A stretch of 64,000 nt of DNA from Streptomyces catenulae (GTDB lineage: Bacteria > Actinomycetota > Actinomycetes > Streptomycetales > Streptomycetaceae): NCBI RefSeq assembly GCF_000718015.1, contig NZ_JODY01000013.1:1-64000 (forward strand), written 5' to 3'. A program made the position numbers and the translations under genes. Every line of letters starts with the position of its first letter. Position 1 is the first letter of the stretch. This document shows, in pieces, positions 18,042 through 39,155 of the stretch. The notes under the pieces were generated by a model that ran no database searches, was not told the origin of the DNA, and saw only the letters and a list, made by a program, of their open reading frames with translations.

Positions 18042-18602
18042 TCACGCCTCCTTGAACGGGAAGCCGAGGTGACGCAGAAGGGCGCGGCCCTCGTCGTCGT
18101 TGGTCGCCGTGGTGACCACGGTGATGTCCATACCCCGGGTACGGTCGATCTTGTCCTGGTCGATCTCGTGGAACATGACCTGCTCCGTGAGACCGAAGGT
18201 GTAGTTACCGCGGCCGTCGAACTGCTTCGGCGACAGACCACGGAAGTCGCGGATGCGCGGCAGCGCGAGCGACAGCAGGCGGTCCAGGAACTCCCACATG
18301 CGGTCACCGCGGAGGGTGACGTGGGCACCGATCGGCTGACCCTCACGCAGCTTGAACTGCGCGATGGACTTCCGGGCCTTGGTGACGGCCGGCTTCTGGC
18401 CGGTGATCGTGGTGAGGTCCTTGATGGCACCGTCGATCAGCTTGGAGTCGCGGGCGGCGTCGCCCACACCCATGTTGACCACGATCTTGGTCAGACCTGG
18501 AATCTGCATGACGTTCTCGTACGAGAACTCGTCCTTCAGCTTCCCGGTGATCTCTTCGCGGTAGCGCTGCTTGAGACGCGGCGCGTTGGTGGTGGCAGTC
18601 AT
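18042..18602 (-). CDS. rplE: 50S ribosomal protein L5
   Basis: L5 binds 5S rRNA and forms an inter-subunit bridge. The 186-residue protein contains [28 protein letters not shown] and [17 protein letters not shown]. Its ATG at 18602 overlaps the rplX stop (TGATG). Typical for the family in length and sequence. Confidence 0.97.
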   Translation of the reverse strand: MTATTNAPRLKQRYREEITGKLKDEFSYENVMQIPGLTKIVVNMGVGDAARDSKLIDGAIKDLTTITGQKPAVTKARKSIAQFKLREGQPIGAHVTLRGDRMWEFLDRLLSLALPRIRDFRGLSPKQFDGRGNYTFGLTEQVMFHEIDQDKIDRTRGMDITVVTTATNDDEGRALLRHLGFPFKEA

Positions 18603-18925
18603 CAGATGTCCTCACCGGTCCGCTTGGCAACGCGGATCTTGTTGCCTTCGTCGTCGAAGCGGTAGCCGACGCGGGTGACGACCTTCTTGCCGTCCTTCTC
18701 CACGACGAGCTGCACGTTGCTCACGTGCACCGGGGCCTCGGTGGTGACGATGCCGCCGGTCTGCGAGCCGCGCGCGGTCTGGCCGGCCTTGGTGTGCTTC
18801 TTGACCCGGTTGACACCCTCGACCAGGACACGGTCCTCGCGGGGGAAGGCCGCGATGACCTTGCCCTGCTTGCCCTTGTCCTTACCGGTGATGACCTGGA
18901 CCAGGTCGCCCTTCTTGATCTTCAT
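18602..18925 (-). CDS. rplX: 50S ribosomal protein L24
   Basis: L24 initiates large-subunit assembly. The 107-residue product starts [20 protein letters not shown], a KOW motif, and ends [13 protein letters not shown] 18925 lies three bases after rplN; its stop overlaps the rplE start, so rplN-rplX-rplE are coupled. Confidence 0.97.
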   Translation of the reverse strand: MKIKKGDLVQVITGKDKGKQGKVIAAFPREDRVLVEGVNRVKKHTKAGQTARGSQTGGIVTTEAPVHVSNVQLVVEKDGKKVVTRVGYRFDDEGNKIRVAKRTGEDI

Positions 18926-18928
18926 CGG

Positions 18929-19297
18929 TTACAGCACCTCCGGCGCGAGCGAGATGATCTTCATGAACTTCTTCTCGCGCAGCTCACGGCCCACGGGGCC
19001 GAAGATACGGGTGCCGCGGGGGTCGCCATCGTTCTTGAGGATGACGGCCGCGTTCTCGTCGAAGCGGATGTACGAGCCGTCCGGACGGCGGCGCTCCTTG
19101 ACGGTGCGAACGATGACGGCCTTGACGACGTCACCCTTCTTCACGTTGCCACCGGGGATCGCGTCCTTCACGGTGGCGACGATGACGTCACCGATGCCCG
19201 CGTAGCGCCGGCCCGAGCCACCGAGAACACGGATGGTGAGAATTTCCTTCGCACCCGTGTTGTCGGCGACGCGAAGCCGAGACTCCTGCTGGATCAC
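18929..19297 (-). CDS. rplN: 50S ribosomal protein L14
   Basis: L14 contacts the small subunit in bridge B8. The 122-residue protein is highly conserved: [20 protein letters not shown] at the start, then [20 protein letters not shown] and the C-terminal [22 protein letters not shown] 19297. A 131-base gap separates it from rpsQ; that gap contains a GC-rich stretch (19330-19360) able to form a stem but no gene. Confidence 0.98.
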   Translation of the reverse strand: MIQQESRLRVADNTGAKEILTIRVLGGSGRRYAGIGDVIVATVKDAIPGGNVKKGDVVKAVIVRTVKERRRPDGSYIRFDENAAVILKNDGDPRGTRIFGPVGRELREKKFMKIISLAPEVL

Positions 19298-19428
19298 GTC
19301 TATCTCCTGATCGTCTGCCGGTTCCCGGCGGGGCCCCGCGGTGAAACGGGGCCCCGCCGAGCCTGGCGGAACTGACCTGAGGGGGAACCCTCAGGCGGTA
19401 TTTCGTGGCGTTCCCTTACGGGAACTGC

Positions 19429-19710
19429 CTACTTGGCCTTCTCGAGGATCTCGACGATGCGCCAGCGCTTCGAGGCGGACAGCGGCCGGGTCTCCATGAG
19501 GAGGACGCGGTCGCCGACACCCGCGGCGTTCTGCTCGTCGTGCGCCTTGAGCTTGTTGGTACGGCGGATGACCTTGCCGTACAGCGCGTGCTTGACGCGG
19601 TCCTCGACGGCGACGACGACGGTCTTGTCCATCTTGTCGCTGACGACGAGACCCTCACGGGTCTTGCGGAAGCCGCGGTCGTTCGTCTCAGTCACATTCT
19701 TCTCGCTCAT
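19429..19710 (-). CDS. rpsQ: 30S ribosomal protein S17
   Basis: S17 is an OB-fold protein that binds 16S rRNA early in assembly. The 93-residue product has the core [20 protein letters not shown] and [16 protein letters not shown] 19710 overlaps the rpmC stop by one base. Typical length. Confidence 0.97.
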   Translation of the reverse strand: MSEKNVTETNDRGFRKTREGLVVSDKMDKTVVVAVEDRVKHALYGKVIRRTNKLKAHDEQNAAGVGDRVLLMETRPLSASKRWRIVEILEKAK

Positions 19711-19934
19711 CAGGCGCTCTCCACCGTCTCGATGCCCAGCTCACGCTCACGCATCAGGGTGTAGATCCGGGCGATGTCCTTACGGACGGACTTGAGCCGA
19801 CCGTGGTTCTCAAGCTGTCCGGTCGCCGCCTGGAAGCGGAGGTTGAACAGCTCCTCCTTGGCCTCACGAAGCTTGGCAACGAGGTCCTCGTTGTTCAGCT
19901 CGCGCAGCTCGGTCGCCTTGGTACCGGCCGCCAT
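19710..19934 (-). CDS. rpmC: 50S ribosomal protein L29
   Basis: L29 sits at the tunnel exit where SRP and trigger factor dock. The 74-residue, mostly helical product starts [20 protein letters not shown]. The ATG at 19934 overlaps the rplP stop (TGATG); a GTG three bases further upstream is an equally spaced alternative that adds one residue. Stop overlaps rpsQ. Confidence 0.96.
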   Translation of the reverse strand: MAAGTKATELRELNNEDLVAKLREAKEELFNLRFQAATGQLENHGRLKSVRKDIARIYTLMRERELGIETVESA

Positions 19935-20353
19935 CACGACTCACCTGCCTCGCGCCGCACGATGCGGCACTTCATCGGAAGCTTGTGGGCGGCGCGGGTC
20001 AGCGCCTCCTTGGCAACCTTTTCGTTCGGGAAGGACAGCTCGAACATCACCCGACCGGGCTTGACGTTCGCGACCCACCACTCCGGAGAACCCTTACCGG
20101 AACCCATGCGGGTCTCGGCAGGCTTCTTCGTGAGCGGGCGGTCCGGGTAAATGTTGATCCAGACCTTGCCGCCACGCTTGATGTGACGGGTCATGGCGAT
20201 ACGAGCCGACTCGATCTGACGGTTCGTCACGTACGCCGGGGTGACGGCCTGGATGCCGTACTCACCGAAGGCCAGCTCGGTGCCACCCTTGGCCATGCCG
20301 TTGCGCTTCGGGTGGTGCTGCTTACGGTGCTTGACCCTGCGAGGGATCAGCAT
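19934..20353 (-). CDS. rplP: 50S ribosomal protein L16
   Basis: L16 lies by the A-site tRNA elbow. The 139-residue protein has [20 protein letters not shown], the segment [20 protein letters not shown] and the [15 protein letters not shown] loop. ATG 20353 lies five bases after the rpsC stop. No unusual substitution was noted in the loop that contacts orthosomycin antibiotics. Confidence 0.97.
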   Translation of the reverse strand: MLIPRRVKHRKQHHPKRNGMAKGGTELAFGEYGIQAVTPAYVTNRQIESARIAMTRHIKRGGKVWINIYPDRPLTKKPAETRMGSGKGSPEWWVANVKPGRVMFELSFPNEKVAKEALTRAAHKLPMKCRIVRREAGES

Positions 20354-20358
20354 GTCGG

Positions 20359-21180
20359 TCAGGCCTCCTGTCCGGTGCTCTCAGCCGGAGCAGCGGCTGC
20401 GGCCTCGGCCTTGGGGGCCTCGGCAGCGGCGTTCTGCTGCTGCGGCTTGCGGCCGCGGCCGCCACGCTCGCCACCGCGGCGCGGGCGGTCGTTGCCACCG
20501 CGGGCCGGGCGGTTACCCGCACGGGCAGCGGCGTTCTCCGCACGGACCTCGGCGATGTTCTTGACGTCGCCCTTGTAGATCCAGACCTTCACGCCGATAC
20601 GGCCGAAGGTGGTCTTGGCCTCGAAGAAGCCGTAGTCGACGTTGGCCCGGAGGGTGTGCAGGGGCACACGGCCCTCGCGGTAGAACTCCGAGCGGGACAT
20701 CTCGGCACCGCCGAGACGGCCACCGCACTGGATCTTGATGCCCTTGGCGCCGGCCTTCATCGTCGACTGCATGCTCTTACGCATGGCGCGACGGAAGGAG
20801 ACGCGGGAGGACAGCTGCTCGGCGACGGCCTGGGCCACGAGCTGAGCATCGGTCTCGGGGTTCTTGACCTCGAGGATGTTCAGCTGGACCTGCTTGCCGG
20901 TCAGCTTCTCCAGTTCGCCACGGATGCGGTCGGCCTCGGCGCCACGGCGGCCGATGACGATGCCCGGACGAGCGGTGTGGATGTCAACGCGGACGCGCTC
21001 ACGGGTGCGCTCGATCTCCACCTTGGAGATACCGGCGCGCTCCATGCCCTTCGTCATCATGCGACGAATGGCGACGTCTTCCTTGACGTAGTCCTTGTAC
21101 AGCTTGTCGGCGTACCAGCGGGACTTGAAGTCCGTCGTGACGCCGAGCCGGAACCCGTGCGGGTTTACCTTCTGGCCCAT
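20359..21180 (-). CDS. rpsC: 30S ribosomal protein S3
   Basis: S3 forms part of the mRNA entry tunnel with helicase activity. The 273-residue product has the N-terminal segment [20 protein letters not shown], a KH domain ([19 protein letters not shown]) and the C-terminal S3 domain ([20 protein letters not shown]). The last 60 residues are a low-complexity Arg/Gly then Ala/Glu tail longer than E. coli S3 (233 residues), usual in streptomycetes. ATG 21180 overlaps the rplV stop. Confidence 0.97.
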   Translation of the reverse strand: MGQKVNPHGFRLGVTTDFKSRWYADKLYKDYVKEDVAIRRMMTKGMERAGISKVEIERTRERVRVDIHTARPGIVIGRRGAEADRIRGELEKLTGKQVQLNILEVKNPETDAQLVAQAVAEQLSSRVSFRRAMRKSMQSTMKAGAKGIKIQCGGRLGGAEMSRSEFYREGRVPLHTLRANVDYGFFEAKTTFGRIGVKVWIYKGDVKNIAEVRAENAAARAGNRPARGGNDRPRRGGERGGRGRKPQQQNAAAEAPKAEAAAAAPAESTGQEA

Positions 21181-21527
21181 TACCGGGTTCCTTCCTTGCT
21201 GCTGACGACCACGGTGATGTGGCTGGTCCGCTTGCGGATCCGGTAGGCACGGCCCTGGGCACGCGGACGGAACCGCTTCAGGGTCGGGCCCTCGTCGACG
21301 TACGCCTCGGAGATGAAGAGGCTGTCGGCGTCGGTGTGGTCGTAGTTGTGCGCCGCGTTGGCAATGGCGCTGTCCAGCACCTTGCCGACGGGCACGCTCG
21401 CGGCCTGCGGGGCGAAACGCAGGACCGCCTGAGCCTCCGTGGCATCCATGCCACGGATAAGGTCCACCACGCGGCGGGCCTTCATGGGCGTGACGCGGAT
21501 GTACCGCGCCTGGGCCCTGGCTTCCAT
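21180..21527 (-). CDS. rplV: 50S ribosomal protein L22
   Basis: L22 lines the nascent peptide tunnel. The 115-residue product begins [20 protein letters not shown]; its beta-hairpin ([20 protein letters not shown]) reaches the tunnel constriction where macrolides bind and looks wild type. ATG 21527 has AAGGGA seven bases upstream; 42 further in-frame residues are non-homologous. Forty-three bases follow rpsS. Confidence 0.97.
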   Translation of the reverse strand: MEARAQARYIRVTPMKARRVVDLIRGMDATEAQAVLRFAPQAASVPVGKVLDSAIANAAHNYDHTDADSLFISEAYVDEGPTLKRFRPRAQGRAYRIRKRTSHITVVVSSKEGTR

Positions 21528-21570
21528 GGTTGTCCCTTCGGTGTCAGTCATAGTCTTCGCACTCCGCCGA

Positions 21571-21852
21571 TCAACGACGCCGCGACTTGCGGTCGTCCTT
21601 CTCGTGGCCGCGGAAGGTGCGGGTCGGCGCAAACTCGCCGAGCTTGTGGCCAACCATCGACTCGGTGACGAACACCGGGACGTGCTTGCGGCCGTCGTGC
21701 ACCGCGATCGTGTGGCCGAGCATGGCCGGGACGATCATGGAGCGGCGGGACCAGGTCTTGATGACGTTCTTGGTGCCGGCTTCGTTCTGAACATCCACCT
21801 TCTTGGCGAGGTGGTCGTCGACGAAGGGCCCCTTCTTGAGACTGCGCGGCAT
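21571..21852 (-). CDS. rpsS: 30S ribosomal protein S19
   Basis: S19 contacts tRNA and the inter-subunit bridge in the head. The 93-residue product is highly conserved: [20 protein letters not shown], then [20 protein letters not shown] and [20 protein letters not shown] 21852, twelve bases after rplB. Confidence 0.98.
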   Translation of the reverse strand: MPRSLKKGPFVDDHLAKKVDVQNEAGTKNVIKTWSRRSMIVPAMLGHTIAVHDGRKHVPVFVTESMVGHKLGEFAPTRTFRGHEKDDRKSRRR

Positions 21853-21864
21853 CTAAACCCGCTC

Positions 21865-22701
<837 letters not shown>

Positions 22702-22741
22702 TTCTCAGTCCTCGTCCGATTCCGGACGATCCAGACCGCCC

Positions 22742-23065
22742 TCAGGCGGTCGGACCGCCGAAGATGTCGATACGGTCGCCCTCGGCGAGGGTCACGATGG
22801 CGCGCTTGGTGTCGGCACGCTTGCCGAAACCGGTGCGGGTGCGCTTGCGCTTGCCCTGGCGGTTGATCGTGTTGACCCCGGAGACCTTGACCGAGAAGAC
22901 CGCCTCGACGGCCTGCTTGATCTGGGTCTTGTTGGCACGCGGGTCGACGATGAACGTGTACTTGTTCTCGTCCAGCAGCGCGTAGCTCTTCTCGGAGACC
23001 ACCGGCTTGACAAGAATGTCGCGCGGGTCCGAGAAGGTCTTGCTGGTGACGACGGCCTCAGTCAT
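22742..23065 (-). CDS. rplW: 50S ribosomal protein L23
   Basis: L23 is the main docking site for SRP and trigger factor at the tunnel exit. The 107-residue protein has [20 protein letters not shown] and [23 protein letters not shown] 23065 overlaps the rplD stop by one base. A 17-residue N-terminal lead-in precedes the core, as in other streptomycetes. Confidence 0.97.
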   Translation of the reverse strand: MTEAVVTSKTFSDPRDILVKPVVSEKSYALLDENKYTFIVDPRANKTQIKQAVEAVFSVKVSGVNTINRQGKRKRTRTGFGKRADTKRAIVTLAEGDRIDIFGGPTA

Positions 23066-23712
23066 CAGGCGTCGCTCCCTTCGGTCTCAGCGTTCCGGCC
23101 GGACACGAAGGACTCCAGAGCGGCCGTGGTGAAGACCACGTCGTCGGAGACGAGCACGTCGTACGTGTTCAGCTGGCCCGGCTCCAGGATGTGCACCCGG
23201 GGCAGGTTGCGGGCGGACAGCCACGCGGCCTCGTCGGAGCGCTCGGCGACCAGGAGCAGGTTCTTCCGCTCGCTGACCTTGCCGAGGAGACCCTTGGCGG
23301 CCTTGGTGGAGATCGCGCCGTCGACCACGCCGGAGACGACGTGGATACGGCTGTTGCGCGCCCGGTCGGTGAGGGCACCGCGCAGGGCGGCGGCCTTCAT
23401 CTTCTTGGGCGTCCGCTGCGAGTAGTCGCGCGGCACGGGACCGTGCACGACGCCACCACCGGCGAACTGCGGCGCACGGGTCGAACCCTGACGCGCGCGG
23501 CCGGTGCCCTTCTGGCGGTACGGCTTCTTGCCACCGCCGCGGACCTCGCCACGGGTCTTGGTCTTGTGCGTGCCCTGACGGGCAGCGGCCAGCTGCGCGA
23601 CAACGACCTGGTGGATCAGCGGGACGCTGACCTTCGCGTCGAAGATCTCCGCGGGGAGCTCGACGGTCCCGGCCTTGTCGCCTGCCGGCGAAAGGATGTC
23701 AATGGTGCTCAT
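23065..23712 (-). CDS. rplD: 50S ribosomal protein L4
   Basis: L4 lines the tunnel and in enterobacteria represses its own S10 operon. The 215-residue product has the extended loop [19 protein letters not shown], which reaches the macrolide site and shows no obvious resistance change, and the globular domain with [11 protein letters not shown] near the end. ATG 23712, eight bases after rplC. Confidence 0.97.
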   Translation of the reverse strand: MSTIDILSPAGDKAGTVELPAEIFDAKVSVPLIHQVVVAQLAAARQGTHKTKTRGEVRGGGKKPYRQKGTGRARQGSTRAPQFAGGGVVHGPVPRDYSQRTPKKMKAAALRGALTDRARNSRIHVVSGVVDGAISTKAAKGLLGKVSERKNLLLVAERSDEAAWLSARNLPRVHILEPGQLNTYDVLVSDDVVFTTAALESFVSGRNAETEGSDA

Positions 23713-23720
23713 CGGTTACC

Positions 23721-24365
23721 TCAGGCCCCCTTGGCCGCGGTACGGACCAGGACGAGGCCGCCGTTCGGACCAGGAACTGCGCCCTTGATGAGCAGCAGAC
23801 CCTTCTCCGCGTCAACGGCATGGACGGTCAGGTTCTGGGTGGTGACCCGCTCGTTGCCCATACGACCGGCCATCCGCATGCCCTTGAACACGCGGCCCGG
23901 GGTGGCGCAGCCACCGATGGAGCCCGGCTTACGGTGCACGCGGTGGGCACCGTGGGAAGCCTTGCCGCCGTGGAAGCCGTGACGCTTCATGACGCCGGCG
24001 AAGCCCTTGCCCTTGCTCTTGCCGGTCACGTCCACCTTGACGCCGGACTCGAAGGTCTCAGCGGTCAGCTCCTGGCCGAGGGTGTACTCACCGGCGTCGG
24101 TGGTACGGACCTCGACGAGGTGACGGCGGGGGGTGACGTCGGCCTTCGCGAAGTGGCCCTTGAGGGGCTTGTTCACCTTGCGCGGGTCGATCTCGCCGAA
24201 GGCGATCTGGACGGAGTCGTAGCCGTCCTGGTCATTGGTGCGCACCTGGGTAACGACACAGGGGCCGGCCTTCACCACGGTCACCGGGACAACACGGTTG
24301 TTGTCGTCCCAGACCTGGGTCATGCCGAGCTTCTCGCCCAGGATGCCCTTGATCTGCTTAGCCAT
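23721..24365 (-). CDS. rplC: 50S ribosomal protein L3
   Basis: L3 is an early-assembly protein whose long loop approaches the peptidyl-transferase centre. The 214-residue product starts [20 protein letters not shown]; the loop [19 protein letters not shown] and [20 protein letters not shown] look normal at the pleuromutilin-contact positions. ATG 24365, 14 bases after rpsJ. Confidence 0.97.
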   Translation of the reverse strand: MAKQIKGILGEKLGMTQVWDDNNRVVPVTVVKAGPCVVTQVRTNDQDGYDSVQIAFGEIDPRKVNKPLKGHFAKADVTPRRHLVEVRTTDAGEYTLGQELTAETFESGVKVDVTGKSKGKGFAGVMKRHGFHGGKASHGAHRVHRKPGSIGGCATPGRVFKGMRMAGRMGNERVTTQNLTVHAVDAEKGLLLIKGAVPGPNGGLVLVRTAAKGA

Positions 24366-24379
24366 CTCTTCCGCGCCTC

Positions 24380-24688
24380 TCAGAGCTTGATCTCGATGTC
24401 AACGCCGGCCGGAAGGTCCAGGCGCATCAGCGAGTCAACGGTCTTGGGCGTCGGGTCGAGGATGTCGATCAGGCGCTTGTGCGTGCGCATCTCGAAGTGC
24501 TCGCGCGAGTCCTTGTACTTGTGCGGCGACTTGATGACGCAGTACACGTTCTTCTCAGTGGGCAGCGGCACCGGGCCCGCGACCGACGCACCAGTGCGGG
24601 TCACCGTCTCGACGATCTTCTTCGCCGAGCTGTCGATGACCTCGTGGTCGTAGGCCTTGAGCCGGATGCGGATCTTCTGTCCCGCCAT
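24380..24688 (-). CDS. rpsJ: 30S ribosomal protein S10
   Basis: S10 is in the head of the small subunit and also pairs with NusB/NusG in antitermination. The 102-residue product is [20 protein letters not shown] to [10 protein letters not shown] with [22 protein letters not shown] 24688; the frame continues far upstream without similarity. First gene of the S10-spc super-operon behind a leader of several hundred bases. Confidence 0.98.
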   Translation of the reverse strand: MAGQKIRIRLKAYDHEVIDSSAKKIVETVTRTGASVAGPVPLPTEKNVYCVIKSPHKYKDSREHFEMRTHKRLIDILDPTPKTVDSLMRLDLPAGVDIEIKL

Positions 24689-25140
24689 GGCTACTTCGTA
24701 GTCCTGTCTCTCGTAACGCTCTGGGACTCGGTGCGTACGCGTCCCGCCTCCGACCCACGCGGTCGGGCGTGTCGCACTCCCACCGGAGAAATTTCCGTAC
24801 GGAAATCCTTCGAGAAGGAGACGTGGGGGCGGAACACCCACCGAGCGCCTGGCTGAGGCACCCCGCTGACGCTTCCCGGAAGATTCCCGTACTTCCGCCC
24901 CTGATAAGAGACGACGAATACCTAGGACTCGCTTCCGGTCCCCCCGGCGGGAGGCGCGCAGCATCGGCACTCAACCGAGCAACCTGGACAGTGTGCCACA
25001 CGGCCGAGGGCCGAGGCCAATCGAGCCTTAGAGGCTATCCCACCCGGAGATCACTTACACCTGCCGCCGCGCGGACGGGTGCGCCATCCGGCCGCCGAAC
25101 CACCCTCCGGATCGCACCGGCGGGCCCGATTCCGGGCAGC
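24689..25140 (-). promoter_or_regulatory. Leader/promoter region of the S10 operon, with a perfect 16-base palindrome
   Basis: No credible gene lies in this gap. At 24791-24806 is the perfect palindrome ATTTCCGTACGGAAAT, AT-rich against its surroundings and about 100 bases before rpsJ. A TAGCCT box occurs near 25033-25038 and a CACACT near 24992-24997 as possible -10 elements, but neither has a convincing -35. The leader could serve as an operator or as a structured RNA for autogenous control. Confidence 0.45.
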
Positions 25141-25179
25141 GGAAAGCGCCCGCACGGCCGAAGCCGTACGGGCGCTTCC
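25141..25179 (-). terminator. Terminator of the str operon (after tuf)
   Basis: Arms 25141-25158 and 25163-25179 form a long GC-rich stem around a tetraloop (UUCG in minus RNA). One C-A mismatch in plus-strand RNA is a G-U pair in minus-strand RNA. It lies 55 bases after the tuf stop codon and isolates the str operon from the S10 operon. Confidence 0.8.
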
Positions 25180-25233
25180 GTGAGCCGAGGCTCGAATGCT
25201 CGCAGGAGCTACCGGGTTACCCCGATCAACAAC

Positions 25234-26427
<1,194 letters not shown>

Positions 26428-26497
26428 TGGGTCCTCCTGAAGTGGTTCTGTACGCCTTACTCATCGGCGCCAGGTGATCTTTGCTGGGATGCCGACC

Positions 26498-26548
26498 GCC
26501 GGGGCATTCCTCACGGATTGCGGGGTTTGCCCCGGCAGACGGTGTCAA
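26498..26548 (-). promoter_or_regulatory. fusA-tuf spacer with alternative hairpins and a TTGACA
   Basis: In the 148-base spacer, GCCGGGGC (26498-26505) can pair with GCCCCGGC (26529-26536), while 26521-26525 and 26530-26534 offer a competing short hairpin. TTGACA lies at 26543-26548 on the minus strand, but no matching -10 is visible 16-18 bases on. In other streptomycetes tuf1 has its own promoter in this gap; the structure may tune it. Confidence 0.35.
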
Positions 26549-26575
26549 GCCTAAAGCGTGTTCCGGCTAACGGAG

Positions 26576-28696
<2,121 letters not shown>

Positions 28697-28735
28697 ATCG
28701 GCTCAGTCTTCTCTCGGTCTCGATGGGGGTTGCGA

Positions 28736-29206
28736 CTACCAGCGGTAGTGCGCGAAGGCCTTGTTGGACTCGGCCATCTTGTGCGTGTCCTCACGCTTCT
28801 TGACCGAAGCGCCGAGGCCGTTGGAGGCGTCGAGCAGTTCGTTCATGAGGCGCTCGGTCATGGTCTTCTCGCGACGGGCGCGGGAGTAGCCCACGAGCCA
28901 GCGGAGCGAGAGGGTGGCGGCGCGGCCGGGCTTGACCTCGACCGGGACCTGGTAGGTCGCGCCACCGACACGGCGGGACTTGACCTCAAGGGTCGGCTTG
29001 ATGTTCTCGAGCGCGCGCTTGAGCGTGATGACCGGGTCGTTACCGGTCTTCTCGCGCAGACCCTCCATGGCGCCGTAAACGATGCGCTCAGCGGTGGAGC
29101 GCTTGCCGTTCAGCAGAACCTTGTTGATGAGGGAGGTCACCAGAGGAGAGCCGTAGACCGGGTCGATGATGACCGGGCGCTTCGGGGCGGGGCCCTTACG
29201 AGGCAT
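28736..29206 (-). CDS. rpsG: 30S ribosomal protein S7
   Basis: S7 nucleates the head of the small subunit and contacts E- and P-site tRNA. The 156-residue product begins [20 protein letters not shown] and has the signature [20 protein letters not shown]; it ends [12 protein letters not shown] 29206, two bases after the rpsL stop, so coupled. Confidence 0.98.
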   Translation of the reverse strand: MPRKGPAPKRPVIIDPVYGSPLVTSLINKVLLNGKRSTAERIVYGAMEGLREKTGNDPVITLKRALENIKPTLEVKSRRVGGATYQVPVEVKPGRAATLSLRWLVGYSRARREKTMTERLMNELLDASNGLGASVKKREDTHKMAESNKAFAHYRW

Positions 29207-29208
29207 TC

Positions 29209-29580
29209 TTACTTCTCCTTCTTGGCGCCGTAGCGGCTGCGAGCCTGCTTGCGGTTCTTGACGCCCTGCGTGTCGAGGGAGCCGCGGATGATCTTGTACC
29301 GAACACCCGGCAGGTCCTTCACACGGCCGCCACGCACGAGCACGATCGAGTGCTCCTGCAGGTTGTGGCCCTCACCCGGAATGTAAGCGGTGACCTCGAT
29401 CCCGCTGGTCAGACGCACACGCGCGACCTTACGCAGGGCCGAGTTCGGCTTCTTCGGGGTGGTCGTGAACACACGCGTGCAGACGCCACGGCGCTGGGGC
29501 GAACCCTCCAGTGCGGGCGTCTTGTTCTTCTCGACCTTGTCCTGCCGGCCCTTACGGACCAGCTGCTGGATCGTAGGCAC
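29209..29580 (-). CDS. rpsL: 30S ribosomal protein S12
   Basis: S12 lies at the decoding centre. The 123-residue protein starts [20 protein letters not shown]. Lys43 (in [11 protein letters not shown]) and Lys88 (in GGRVKDLPG), the classic sites of streptomycin resistance and of S12 mutations that alter antibiotic production, are both wild type. ATG 29580. First gene of the str operon, about 190 bases behind a clear promoter. Confidence 0.98.
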   Translation of the reverse strand: MPTIQQLVRKGRQDKVEKNKTPALEGSPQRRGVCTRVFTTTPKKPNSALRKVARVRLTSGIEVTAYIPGEGHNLQEHSIVLVRGGRVKDLPGVRYKIIRGSLDTQGVKNRKQARSRYGAKKEK

Positions 29581-29779
29581 TACTTCTCCGGTTTCTGTGT
29601 GCCGATCACGGTAAAGCTAACCTGGAACACGCACCGACCCACGAGGTCGGGTGTGTCGAACACTGCAGCACTCTCCGCGAGGCGGAAGGCGGGCGCAGAT
29701 TGCGGCGCGGCCGGTAGTGGCTCGCCATACGGTTGAAGACACGCATGGCAGCCAGGGCACACCCCAGGCACAAGGTCTG

Positions 29780-29808
29780 AGCGTACCTACCTCACCGACT
29801 CCGGTCAA
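29780..29808 (-). promoter_or_regulatory. Promoter of the str operon (rpsL)
   Basis: On the minus strand TTGACC (29803-29808), a 17-base spacer and TACGCT (29780-29785) form a near-consensus vegetative promoter. The leader to rpsL is about 190 bases. The whole 354-base gap (29581-29934) contains no reading frame of note. Confidence 0.65.
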
Positions 29809-29934
29809 AACAAATGCCCCGCGGCCGACACGCCGGGCACAACCGGACGGAGTGCTCACCGACTGTCACCCGAACGGCCGAACGGAGGTCACCCGCGCGT
29901 CACCCGCGCGGTCCGCACGGACCACCGCGACGGC

Positions 29935-30471
29935 TCAACCTCGGAAGACGACCGCCACCATCATCAGCAGGATGAAGAGCGCCCAGCCACCGATCCCCAG
30001 CCAGCCCAGCACCACCCCGGCCAGCGCCTGGCCGTCACCGCGCTCGCCGGTGCGGCGGATCTCACCCCGCGCCTTGTGGCCCAGGATCACCGCGGGGATC
30101 GCGGTCACGCCCCACGTCACCGGCGTCAGGATGCCGCAGACCAGCGCGGCGGTGGCGGAGCTGTTGGTCTGCTGCGGCATCGGCATCGGTGCGGCGGGCA
30201 TGAACGTCGCCGGGACCGGACGCGGCTCGAACTGCGACTGTGCCACCGGACCGGTCGGCAGATCCGCCACCAGCATCTGCAGCTCGGCGTGGGTCTGCGC
30301 CTGATACGCCCGGCCGATCCGCTGCTCGTACTCCCCCTGCGCGAGCCGCCCCTCGGCGAACCCGGCCTTCAGCACGTCGACCGTACGCTCACGGTCGGCG
30401 TGCGAGGCGCGCATCGCCGGTGTCTGATGCGGCTGAGCGGGTTGCCCACCCTGCCAGGGCTGGAATGCCAC
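29935..30471 (-). CDS. DUF1707/DUF4190 membrane protein
   Basis: The 178-residue product has a DUF1707 domain at about residues 18-70 (RASHADRERTVDVLKAGFAE to LVADLP), a Pro/Met-rich linker, and two C-terminal membrane helices (TAALVCGILTPVTWGVTAIP and VVLGWLGIGGWALFILLMMV) of DUF4190 type with the GHKARGEIRRT loop between them. The family is widespread in actinobacteria and its role is not known. The GTG at 30471 is preferred, as GGGAGG lies six bases before it; an upstream start would add 11 residues. It lies between the rpoC terminator and the str promoter, apparently a single-gene unit. Confidence 0.82.
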   Translation of the reverse strand: MAFQPWQGGQPAQPHQTPAMRASHADRERTVDVLKAGFAEGRLAQGEYEQRIGRAYQAQTHAELQMLVADLPTGPVAQSQFEPRPVPATFMPAAPMPMPQQTNSSATAALVCGILTPVTWGVTAIPAVILGHKARGEIRRTGERGDGQALAGVVLGWLGIGGWALFILLMMVAVVFRG

Positions 30472-30570
30472 GCGATCCTCCCCCGCTCGACAGTTGATCC
30501 CCATCTTCTCATCACAGACGCAGCAATGGGAGCGCGAGTTCCGTGGCCCGCGGCGGATCCGTCAACAACG

Positions 30571-30610
30571 CCGCAGGGCGGCCACCCCTTACGGGATGAC
30601 CGCCCTGCGG
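30571..30610 (-). terminator. Terminator after rpoC
   Basis: CCGCAGGGCGG (30571-30581) pairs with CCGCCCTGCGG (30600-30610), with three further pairs inside (CCC with GGG). The hairpin starts 21 bases after the rpoC stop and ends the rpoBC transcript. Confidence 0.75.
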
Positions 30611-30630
30611 ACGTGGTGCGAACCGGACCC

Positions 30631-34530
<3,900 letters not shown>

Positions 34531-34653
34531 TGTCGTCAATCCCACCTTCGGGGGTTGCCCCGACAATTGTTGCTGTCAGGGACGAGTCTCAATCTTGGTC
34601 TGACGGGGTCCGGGGTTGGCCGGGGCCTCACAGGGAGGCCCCGGCCAGACCCG

Positions 34654-38139
<3,486 letters not shown>

Positions 38140-38301
38140 GAGGGGGTCCTTCCGAGGGCTCGGACTCACTACGCGCGTACCGGCCCCGAGAGGAACAGAC
38201 TGAGGGAAAGCCCAGGTCAGGGCCGCTCAATCAGTGATGTTCGACTTCGGGTATGCCCCTGGTGACGGGCAGGGAGCAGCTAACAGGCAGCGCAAAGGGT
38301 C

Positions 38302-38330
38302 AGTGTAGCCACTTGGCCCACTGATGTCCA
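38302..38330 (-). promoter_or_regulatory. Promoter of rpoB-rpoC
   Basis: TGGACA (38325-38330), 17 bases, TACACT (38302-38307) on the minus strand. Transcription would start near 38295, leaving a leader of about 155 bases with no start codon in frame. It lies in the 626-base rplL-rpoB gap (38140-38765), which otherwise holds only the hairpin at 38675-38710. Confidence 0.65.
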
Positions 38331-38674
38331 GAGCGAGTTTCCGGAAGACCGGTTCAACGCCGTGATACCGCTCTTCTCCCTCCGGGAGGTGGCACCTCCA
38401 CACCGGAGGAGTCCCTCGTTGTTCTGCTGTGCGTTCAATGCCCTGCGCCTGCCGAAAGCCCCGCGCCTGTGGCGCACATCGATGCTTCCCTCTTCGCCCG
38501 CGATCCATGCCTCGGAGCCAGGACCGCTTCTGCATCGCGTCCCGAGAATTGCGCGCCGCGTGCGGTTCGTCAAGGCCCCCTGCCCCGGCGGGAACGTCAC
38601 ACGGCCCACGTCCGGACAACGAAGATCACCATACTCGCACGTCGCGCGGGGCGCCGCAGCCGTGGCGAGCACGC

Positions 38675-38710
38675 CGAAGGGCGACCACCCGCTTGGGTGA
38701 TCGCCCTTCG
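38675..38710 (-). terminator. Terminator/attenuator between rplL and rpoB
   Basis: Sixteen base pairs (38675-38690 with 38695-38710) and a four-base loop. One pair is A-C in plus-strand RNA but G-U in minus-strand RNA, so the structure is built for the rplJL transcript. It starts 56 bases after rplL and corresponds in place to the known rplL-rpoB attenuator of E. coli. Confidence 0.8.
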
Positions 38711-38765
38711 CTGGTCCAGCTACGCCACGAGGGCGTTCAGGACCTGAGTCGGAGACTCAGTGAAG

Positions 38766-39155
38766 TCACTTGACCTCGACCGAGGCGCCGGCGCCCTTGA
38801 GGGCCTCGGCGGCCTTGTCGGCGGCAGCCTTGTCGACCTTCTCCAGGACCGGCTTCGGGGTGCCGTCCACGAGGTCCTTGGCCTCCTTCAGACCCAGGGA
38901 GGTCAGCTCACGCACGACCTTGATGACCTGGATCTTCTTGTCGCCGGCACCGGTGAGGATGACGTCGAACTCGTCCTGCTCCTCGGCGGCGGCAGCGTCG
39001 CCACCGGCGGCGGCGCCACCGGCAACGACGACCGGCGCGGCAGCGGCGGCGGTGACGTCGAACTTCTCCTCGAACGCCTTCACGAACTCGGAGAGCTCGA
39101 TGAGGGTCATCTCCTCGAACTGCGCGAGCAGGTCTTCCTGGCTGAGCTTCGCCAT
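38766..39155 (-). CDS. rplL: 50S ribosomal protein L7/L12
   Basis: L7/L12 forms the flexible stalk that recruits translation GTPases. The 129-residue product has the helical N-terminal dimer domain ([20 protein letters not shown]), an Ala/Gly-rich hinge (residues about 35-60) and the C-terminal domain with [20 protein letters not shown] and [15 protein letters not shown] 39155, about 125 bases after rplJ. Confidence 0.97.
   Translation of the reverse strand: MAKLSQEDLLAQFEEMTLIELSEFVKAFEEKFDVTAAAAAPVVVAGGAAAGGDAAAAEEQDEFDVILTGAGDKKIQVIKVVRELTSLGLKEAKDLVDGTPKPVLEKVDKAAADKAAEALKGAGASVEVK

Noticed and set aside
29209..29580. Possible streptomycin-resistance change in S12
   Set aside because: Lys43 and Lys88 are both wild type and the surrounding loops are normal.
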